Below are positions 9,202 to 15,318 of a DNA stretch of 16,797 nucleotides, piece by piece. Within the stretch, counting starts at the first letter, position 1. Every line of letters begins with the position of its first letter. This DNA comes from Theodoxus fluviatilis (lineage: Eukaryota; Mollusca; Gastropoda; Cycloneritida; Neritidae). The translations under genes were made by a program, and so were the position numbers. Below the pieces are notes generated by a model. It did not search any database. It was given only the letters and a program-made list of their open reading frames with translations, and was not told the origin of the DNA. The DNA lies in contig JAWQFJ010012403.1 in NCBI GenBank assembly GCA_034096865.1, forward strand, positions 1 to 16,797. Direction: 5' to 3'.

Positions 9202-10288
9202 ATGCCGAGGAAAGGAAAACTAGTTAGAAGCAGGCAGTTAGAAGCTGCCAGGGCTGCAAAACGGCAGGATCTACCTCCTGCACCAATGTCAACGGATTCT
9301 CCGCGGCACGATCGATCGGTTATTTCGACTCCTGCACCGATGTCAGCAACAGATTCTCCAGTCCCATCCACTTCATCGACTGATTGTGCAACTCAAGAAC
9401 CGTTTCCATCCACTTCCCAAGCTGGAATTAGTGAATCAACTTCGGTTTCTGCATCTCGGAAGAAATTGGACATAGCAGCAAGCAGAAGTGCAGACACTGC
9501 CTGTGGAGACGCTCAGTCTCAGAAGTGGCTGATTTCCCACGTGGATCAGTTGACGAAACTGCTGGCACAAGTTCCTTGCCCAGAATGTTTTGAAAATGAA
9601 CTGGAAGTAGGCATCTGTGAAGGTGGAAATCAAGGATTTTCCACTAAATTGGAGCTCCTGTGTCACAAATGCGGCTTCAGAGCCGATGAACTGAGTTCTC
9701 CAAGAGTGGGAGGGTCCACAAAGAAGAACGTGGCATTTGAAGTCAACAGACTGATGACTCTGTTTAGTCATGAGGTTGGGACAGGCCATCGGGTTCTAGA
9801 GAAATTCAGCACCATCTTCGGATTGCCAGGAATGCACAAGAAGACCTTCCAGCGCCACGACCGGCTACTGACAGGTAAGAAAAACAATCAATTTGCTCAA
9901 TTAAATTCCTTACATTGATCTGTGTATAATTATTGGTATTTTGTCGCGTTCTGACATGATTCTAAATCCATGAATACTGCTTCCTATGAATTGATTATTG
10001 CAGTCATCTAAGCTTTGTTTTCAGTTAGTATTTATGAATATGATCATATATTTAGTCCATGTCTTGCAATTTGCAGAAGTTGAAGTTCAGGAGGGTGCAG
10101 AGGTCTTGGAGCGTGCTGCTGCTGCTGTCAGAGAGGCCTACTCAGCAACTGATGCAGACCTTCAGGAGAGCCTTGGTGGAGGAGAGATTCCCATCATAGA
10201 CATTAGTGTATCTTATGATGGGACCTGGCACAAAAGAGTCATTGTGCTGATAAGCATTTATTTTGCATTTTGTCCAACTCGGTTTTGA
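9202..10288 (+). pseudogene. Kolobok-1 transposase, N-terminal part only
   Basis: Exon 1 (9202-9874) starts at ATG (MPRKGKLVRSRQLEAARAAK) and ends at a GTAAGA donor. Exon 2 begins at 10077 after a TTTGCAG acceptor and continues in phase (EVEVQEGAEVLERAAAAVRE). A basic N-terminus is followed by a Ser/Thr/Pro-rich linker. A probable zinc knuckle comes next (CPEC near residues 130-133 and CHKC near 155-158), then the segment leading to IIDISVSYDGTWHKR, whose Asp is the first acidic catalytic residue of the family. Immediately after KR the sequence departs into AT-rich DNA and stops at 10286-10288. The rest of the catalytic domain, including the second Asp and the Glu, is missing, so this copy cannot encode an active enzyme. 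Alternatives such as a more distant DDE family are less likely, given the match in layout to the transposase at 15319-16797. Confidence 0.82.
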
Positions 10289-10969
10289 AGTGTCTGTAAT
10301 TTTTTATAAATAGTTTCAGGAAAGATTTTGTCTAGATATTAGCTGTGGAGGTTGTTCAAGTTTCATAATGAGGGGCCAGCAATGCCATATGACTGGAGAA
10401 GTTTGATTATTGAATACTAGGACATTGAATCTTTTTCCCTTGATTTCTCAAAATACGGTTTTTGCTATATTTGAAAATACAAGGGAAAAAAGGGGACATG
10501 ATACAGCCCTGAAATTTACAGGTCTTATTCTTTCTTATGTTTCCTTCATTATTACAGAATAATATTGAGATTTTCATGCATGAATCTGCTGTATTTATTC
10601 ATCCAGTTGATTTCTTCAGTCTAATCAGTCATTGTGCTGATAAGCATTTATTTTGCGTTTTGTCCAACTCGGTTTTATAGTGTCAGTAATTTTTTATAAA
10701 TAGTTTCAGGAAAGATTTTGTCTAGATATTAGCTGTGGAGGTTGTTCATATGTTTCAAAATGAGGGGCCAGCAATGCCATATGACTGAGGAAGTTTGATT
10801 ATTGAATACTAAGACATTGAATCTTGTTTTCCTTGATTTCTCAAAATACGGTTTTTGCTATATTTGAAAATACAAGGAAAAAAAGGGAAGCATGATACAG
10901 CCCTGCAATTTACAGGTCTTATTCTTTCTTATGTTTCCTTCATTCTTACAGAAGAATATTGATATTTTC
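10237..10969. repeat. Direct duplication of about 340 bp inside Kolobok-1
   Basis: The block 10237-10575 recurs at 10627-10969, starting AGTCATTGTGCTGATAAGC, with scattered substitutions and small indels. The copies are separated by about 50 bp. The first copy begins exactly where the transposase reading is lost after the GTWHKR motif, so its left edge coincides with the deletion junction. Confidence 0.93.
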
Positions 10970-11422
10970 CCATTCTTCTTGTTGTAATTGTCTAAAATGT
11001 GTCTGGGAAACAGGGTTTTCACGGCATAGCTTATGGGATAGTGGACCTCAAATTCAGAAAATTGGTTAGACTGCATAGAAATTGATGCCCTTCTGTAAAA
11101 AGTTTGAGTTGATGTGTATCTTGCTGAATAAAAAAAATGGTGTAGTTATGAGTTGTAGTTTTTGAGTTTTGTATTTTTAAATATATTGCATGTGGCGGCC
11201 ATCTTGGAAGGTTTCCATGGCAACAGAAGGTTTAAAAAATTTTATCTTCACAGTTTTTAATACCCAACATGTGTACCTTTGATATGAAAATAATTATGTA
11301 TTTAGAAAAGAACTGCTTTACTCCAGCCCTATAGGCACTGCCATATCCCCCCTTAATCACTGCAATCTGTCTCTGTTTGAATAGAAGAAAAGTCTCAAAT
11401 GACCTGAGAGAAAGAAGGCGCC

Positions 11423-11793
11423 CTACTCGGCATAGTCCTCTTTTGTGTGGTACAGTTCATTGGAGGAGTAGAGAAGGTTTTCGGCATCCTCTGCATCCAA
11501 ATCGATGTCTGTGTCTGCTGTAAAAACCGTTTCTATCTCTTCCTCTCTTTCTGACGTCGACGGCGACGAAGTCAATTCGTTTTCGCTTTCAGCCATGAAA
11601 TCGATTCGTCTTCGCTGTCAGCCACCGCTTCATTCTCGTTGACTGGGACTATTTCCGCATCAGAATCATAAAGATCTTCTTCAGAAGTCCAATATCCACC
11701 TAGATCTTCAATATCAGACCCTTCTTCCATCCACACTTCTAATACTTCGTCATTTTCATCACCGCTCGATCACCTTCGACAACGCGACGCCAT
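11423..11793 (-). pseudogene. piggyBac-2 transposase, N-terminal fragment
   Basis: The reading starts at ATG (11791-11793, MASRCRR), meets a TGA as the eighth codon, and continues in the same frame with DENDEVLEVWMEEGSDIEDL and GGYWTSEEDLYDSDAEIVPV. A frame change near 11590 leads to MAESENELTSSPSTSEREEE and a second acidic block, stopping at TAG (11423-11425). The strong Asp/Glu/Ser bias is typical of the disordered N-terminus of piggyBac transposases, and the location between piggyBac terminal repeats supports that. None of the catalytic domain is present. Kolobok-1 lies just downstream in the reading direction. Confidence 0.7.
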
Positions 11794-11975
11794 GTCGACA
11801 AGCGCATAAACACGACGTAGGGTGAGCGTAGCTTCTACTACATCTAGCTTTCTCACGGGGACTATACTAAAGAAAAGGTAACTCCAGCGAACACACACTG
11901 GACAGAGAATAAAGAGCTGTACGATTTGCTTCCCTTGAAACAGCCACGGAGATAGGAAAAATTCATTACGGCGAC

Positions 11976-12053
11976 CGCAACACGTAGTTGAGCTGCGTAG
12001 CCAAAGGGTGTTGGCGTCATCGCAACACGTGCTTGCGCTGCGTAAGCAATGAG
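11976..12053. repeat. Subterminal repeat pair at the piggyBac-2 right end
   Basis: CGCAACACGTAGTTGAGCTG (from 11976) and CGCAACACGTGCTTGCGCTG (from 12021) begin two related 29-bp blocks 45 bp apart. The second runs into the terminal repeat. Subterminal repeats are often transposase-binding sites; that role is inferred here. Confidence 0.6.
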
Positions 12054-12134
12054 TTAAAAGAGACAATAAAACAACTGAAAGACACACAGCTTGACATGTG
12101 TTTATTTTATTTTTTGCTTTTTTATTTATTCATT

Positions 12135-12143
12135 TGTGTGTGT

Positions 12144-12174
<31 letters not shown>

Positions 12175-12178
12175 GGGG
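12135..12178. repeat. (TG)n microsatellite fused to a 21-G run
   Basis: An alternating TG tract (12135-12157) runs straight into 21 consecutive G residues (12158-12178), inside the hAT 3' region. Tract lengths may be affected by assembly. Confidence 0.97.
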
Positions 12179-12351
12179 CTGTAGGGGTGTCATGTGTGGG
12201 GTGGAGGAACATTCTGTTTGAAGTGAAGGTTTGATTGTTAATGACCCATTTTTTCTAAATTGACCCATCATTTTGCCTGGCCATGGGTCATTGGGCCCAT
12301 GAAGTGTGAAAACAATCTGAAGCACTGTATATACATATGATAAATACTTAC

Positions 12352-12527
12352 AGCTCCACCTTTCTTCAAACCACGTGGTGTTGGAGGCCGCCACACCTGG
12401 TCTGCTGGCACGTGACTTCCACACACCTCCACCTTCCACGTTCCGAAGTTGGCACTGCTCATCCACAACTTAATTGTAAAGCTGCAGAAGTGCCCTGTCT
12501 TGCGGCGCTTTCCTCTCTCTGAACAAC
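12352..12527 (-). CDS. Zinc-finger gene, upstream exon (exon A)
   Basis: A 176-bp exon lies between a strong acceptor (TTTTGTTTTTCAG, ending at 12528) and a GTAAGT donor at 12351. After two bases of a split codon it encodes 58 residues, CSERGKRRKTGHFCSFTIKL onward, ending PTPRGLKKGGA in phase 0, which matches exon B. Cys1, Cys14, Cys35 and His38 could form a zinc site, and the strand pattern KLWMSSANFGTWKVEVCGSH is reminiscent of the WRKY/GCM/FLYWCH-like folds. That likeness is my inference from pattern alone. The other two frames of the strand are closed by stops. The hAT element ends only 24 bp into the following intron. Upstream exons and the start codon are not visible. Confidence 0.72.
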
Positions 12528-13504
12528 CTGAAAAACAAAATCCAACAAACTATAATGCTAAATTCAACCTTAGCAGAAAGAAAAGAAAACAAGAAGGGCA
12601 AAGCCCACACGACTCACCTGCTGAGAGGATGTGAAAAATGGCTGTTTTTTAGACAACATTTACGGCCCCTGCGACCTTGACATTGAAGCAAGGTCAAGTC
12701 ACTATGCATGTTTTTTGATGCCTTGTCATCATGCCAAATTGGGTGTTGATAGACTTCATAAAAATCCAACGTTAAAGTTTTTTACACACGACAGGACGCC
12801 CGGACAGACAACACGAGTGACCTAGTATGAAAGTATAACATGTGTACTACAATGTTATGAAGTTTGGAAGAGTTATCTTTCATTGTTCAGGGTCAAGGTC
12901 ACTTCAAAATATGTACACAATCCAACTTTAAAGAGCTCCTGTGACCTTGACCTTGAAGCAAGGTCAATCAAACTAGTATCAAAAGATAGGGATTACTTTG
13001 CCCTATATACCATATATAGGTCACGTATCCAATCTCAAAAACTTCAGAGAAAATTGGGAAAATGTGAAAAATTGCTGTTTTTTAGACAACATTTACGGCC
13101 CCTGCAACCTTGACCTTGAAGCAAGGTCAAGTCACTAGTATGTTTTTTGACGCCTTGTCATCGTACACCATCATGCCAAATTGGGTGTTGATAGACTTAA
13201 TAGTCTCCAAGAAAAATCAAACGTTAAAGTTTTTTACGGACGACAGGACGCCCGGACGGACGACACGGGTGACCTAGTATGAAAGTATAACATGTGTACT
13301 ACAATGTTATGAAGTTTGGAAGAGTTATCTTCCATAGTTCAGGGTCAAGGTCACTTCAAAATATGTATACAATCCAACTTTAAAGAGCTCCTGTGACCTT
13401 GACCTTGAAGCAAGGTCAAGTCACTATGTTTGTTTTTTGACGTCTTGTCATGATACACCCTCATGCCAAATTGGGTGTTGATAGACTTAACTCATTCACG
13501 GCGT

Positions 13505-13534
13505 GTAGGCTCAATTGAGCTCAATTGAGCCTAC
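13505..13534. repeat. Perfect 30-bp palindrome in the piggyBac-3 left end
   Basis: Fifteen bases beginning GTAGGCTCAATTGAG are followed at once by their exact reverse complement. It lies just inside the terminal repeat and could extrude as a hairpin or bind a dimeric protein. Confidence 0.95.
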
Positions 13535-13721
13535 CACATTAGCATATTTTTGCCCCCTTACATTTACAACAAGGAAAATATGGTTTAGGGAACTAGTCTA
13601 GTCTTTAATTAGTCTCTGTACTATAGTTTGCCAGCTTTAGATCCACACACAGATCTTTCCCGGCCAGACCATAACCTTTATTAGCAATGCACTAGGAGGC
13701 ACGAAGTAAACAATAGCTTAA

Positions 13722-14000
13722 ATTGCGGCGGAGCTTGAATCGCAGCACGAGGTGGGTGAGCCAGTGGAAATTGCTATAGAGGAGGGTTCTGATGCTGAAG
13801 AGGATGCTTTGTATGAGATAGGAACTGATGTAGATGATCCCTTTCATGATGATGATGATAGTAGTGATTCTACTCTCGCTAATGATGAGGTATCAGAGAG
13901 CAAGGATGAGAGCGAAGCTGTCATGCTGGCTGAAACTAGGTCAACCTCATCATCATCGGTAGTTCATTGTAGGCTCATATTGATTGTAACTCAGGACTAA
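13722..14000 (+). pseudogene. piggyBac-3 transposase, N-terminal fragment
   Basis: The open frame follows a TAA at 13719-13721 and has no ATG. ATT at 13722-13724 followed by GCGGCGGAGCTTGAA may be a mutated start, giving AAELESQHEVGEPVEIAIEE and then a strongly acidic run including DDPFHDDDDSSDS. The reading ends at TAA (13998-14000), overlapping an AATAAA. Composition and position fit the disordered N-terminus of a piggyBac transposase, and the motif EEGSD is shared with the piggyBac-2 fragment. No catalytic domain remains. Confidence 0.6.
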
Positions 14001-14901
14001 TAAACACAATCATCACAAAATTTCTCCAGTGTGTTTTTGTGTCATTTTTTGAAGTTCACTTTTTTTATAGAGCTCTAGACCAAGAAACAAGCAGTGGGCA
14101 CTCTGAGAAAGAGAGCTGGGTGAAAGACCTATTATTTTCAAAATAGTGGCTCTACTTACTGTCATGGCAAGTGTAGTGTTTTCTTAGCTTGACAAAGTGC
14201 AGCATTTGGCTAGTTTTGGCAAAGAAAGACCTTTCTAGCCATACCAAGTTTAGCTGTGTAGATACAGTATTTATTTTACTACGATTTTTCAAACTTGATC
14301 TATTTTCCTGCAATTGCAGGGGACAGACGCACTAGAAATTCTGCGCCTTGAATGAGTTAATAGTTTCTGAGAATAATCCAACGTTAAACTTAAAGTTTTT
14401 ACGGACGACAGGACGCCCGGACCGGACGCCCGACACGGGTGACCTAGTATGAAAGTATAACATGTGTACTACAATGTTATGAAGTTTGGAAGAGTTATCT
14501 TTCATAGTTCAGGGTCAAGGTCACTTCAAAATATGTATACAATCCAACTTTAAAGAGTTCTTGTGACCTTGACCTTGAAGCAAGGTCAATCAAACTGGTA
14601 TCAAAAGATAGGGATTACTTTCCCTATATACCATATATAGGTCACGTATCCAATCTCCAAAACATCAGAGAAAATTGGGAAAATGTGAAAAATGACTGTT
14701 TTTTAGACAACATTTATGGCCCCTGCGACCTTGACCTTGAAGCAAGGTCAAATCACTATGTATGTTTTTTGACGCCTTGTCATCATACACCATCATGCCA
14801 AATTGGGTGTTGATAGACTTCATAGTCACTGAGAAAAATCCAACGTTAAAGTTTTTTACGGATGTCAGTACGCCCGGACGGACGAAACGGGTGAGTACAT
14901 A

Positions 14902-14928
14902 GACTCACTTTTGCTTCGCATGTGAGTC
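14902..14928. repeat. GACTCAC/GTGAGTC inverted repeat at the satellite edge
   Basis: A 7-bp stem, GACTCAC (14902-14908) and GTGAGTC (14922-14928), encloses a 13-nt loop at the right end of the satellite. A related GACTCACCTGC occurs at 12611-12621 near the left edge, so this may mark the border of the repeat family. Confidence 0.6.
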
Positions 14929-15318
14929 AAAAATCATTACAGAAATTCAAAATTGTGAAGCAGGTGAAATCTTTAAACCTGTACAGATCAGTTTCCTTTT
15001 TTTATTTTTTAGTTATTGAACTTTTTCTTGCTTGTAATGCCGATCACAGGATTTATTCAAGCAAAAAATACATTGTAGGCCTAGCTGTGTTCAAAATTCT
15101 CAAAATGATTGTGAAAATACTATGGCGGGTCAATGCACTCCAACAATGAGTCCAAACTTAAGGCCAGCTCCAACCCCTAGACAAGCAAATATGTAATATT
15201 ACTTGCAGCATTCTGATTTTTGGTGAGTTTGAAGGTGGTAATAAGAGATTTCAAAATCCACCCCCAAAAAATCAGGTTCAAAGTCTTTATTACATCTAAA
15301 ACACATCAAAGTGTCCAG
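14929..15318. other. AT-rich spacer between the satellite and a transposase pseudogene
   Basis: I see no convincing gene here. A minus-strand AATAAA at 15286-15291, 28 nt past the transposase stop, is a candidate polyadenylation signal for the gene to the right. A TTAA at 15158-15161, followed by GGCCAGCTCCAACCCC, is a possible left terminus of that element, but its other end lies outside the window. Confidence 0.5.

Larger units (their letters stand above)
8671..11352 (+). mobile_element. Kolobok-1, TTAA-flanked transposon nested in piggyBac-2
   Basis: Terminal inverted repeats of 18 bp with one mismatch, GGGGGGATAYGGCAGTGC, lie at 8671-8688 and 11335-11352. Both are flanked by TTAA (8667-8670 and 11353-11356). 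The encoded protein contains the SYDGTWHKR signature of transposases often labelled 'Mutator-like' in animal genome annotations. A TTAA duplication fits the Kolobok superfamily and not classical Mutator elements, which make 8-11 bp duplications, so I call it Kolobok-type. Coding sequence is truncated; the region 10289-11330 is non-coding and partly duplicated. Confidence 0.87.
8258..12053 (-). mobile_element. piggyBac-2, inserted in the hAT 3' region
   Basis: Perfect 16-bp terminal inverted repeats, CTCATTGCTTACGCAG (8258-8273) and its complement (12038-12053), are flanked by TTAA at 8254-8257 and 12054-12057. Without the Kolobok element inside it the copy is about 1.1 kb. It retains only the 5' coding part on the minus strand (11423-11793) and AT-rich DNA near the left end (8274-8666), where I see no gene. 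It is therefore an internally deleted, non-autonomous copy. Confidence 0.92.
4852..12327 (+). mobile_element. Decayed hAT transposon carrying three nested insertions
   Basis: The ends are a perfect 17-bp inverted repeat, CAGTGCTTCAGATTGTT at 4852-4868 and its reverse complement at 12311-12327, flanked by an imperfect 8-bp duplication. CAGTG termini and an 8-bp duplication are typical of hAT. The element's own DNA is about 1.83 kb. The remainder is piggyBac-1 (6035-7877) and piggyBac-2 (8258-12053), the latter holding Kolobok-1. It keeps the N-terminal exon and C-terminal part of its transposase but has lost the catalytic core. The left subterminal region (4869-4945) is dense in GGCGC motifs. 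An AATAAA at 12065-12070 could be the element's polyadenylation signal. The right end lies only 24 bp from exon A. Confidence 0.9.
4518..12351 (-). other. Transposon-filled intron between exons A and B
   Basis: The inferred 7,834-bp intron begins with the donor GTAAGT at 12351 and ends in TAG at 4518. Of this, 7,476 bp is the hAT element and its nested passengers. Removing that and one 8-bp target duplication leaves about 350 bp. The flank 4518-4843 is AT-rich and shows no coding signal. Confidence 0.68.
13491..14356 (+). mobile_element. piggyBac-3, short non-autonomous copy in the satellite
   Basis: Inverted ends CTCATTCACGGCG (13491-13503) and its near-complement (14344-14356, one mismatch) are flanked by TTAA at 13487-13490 and 14357-14360. 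The flanks join as GATAGACTTAATAGT, which is exactly the uninterrupted sequence of the neighbouring satellite copy near 13191-13205, giving a direct empty-site control. The 866-bp element keeps an acidic N-terminal coding fragment and an AATAAA at 13999-14004. The rest (14005-14306) shows no gene. A 30-bp palindrome lies near its left end and a 14-bp one (CCTGCAATTGCAGG, 14307-14320) near its right. Confidence 0.95.
12631..14928. repeat. Satellite-like tandem array, about 433-bp unit, rich in AAGGTCA
   Basis: The landmark GTGAAAAATKGCTGTTTTTTAGA occurs in related forms at 12631, 13064 and 14685. The first unit is 433 bp, the second is cut short near 13418 where it jumps to an earlier part of the unit, and the last is partial. 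Each full unit carries two TGACCTTGACCTTGAAGCAAGGTCA-type clusters or variants, one GGGTCAAGGTCAC, one TAGGTCACG and a CG-rich GACAGGACGCCCGGACGGAC block. The array is interrupted by piggyBac-3 (13491-14356). Frames running through it are repeat-derived and not genes. The array lies in the intron upstream of exon A. Confidence 0.93.

Noticed and set aside
12122..12466. Minus-strand open frame of 114 codons across exon A and the hAT end
   Set aside because: It uses a different frame from the one bounded by splice sites and runs through the GT/G microsatellite and the transposon terminus.
12631..13113. Plus-strand open frames of 64 and 76 codons in the satellite
   Set aside because: They contain the repeat unit itself, do not persist in the other copies and match no family.
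12611..14928. The whole satellite region as one transposon with GACTCAC ends
   Set aside because: The inverted match is only about 11 bp with a mismatch and no target duplication is present, so only the repeat array is reported.
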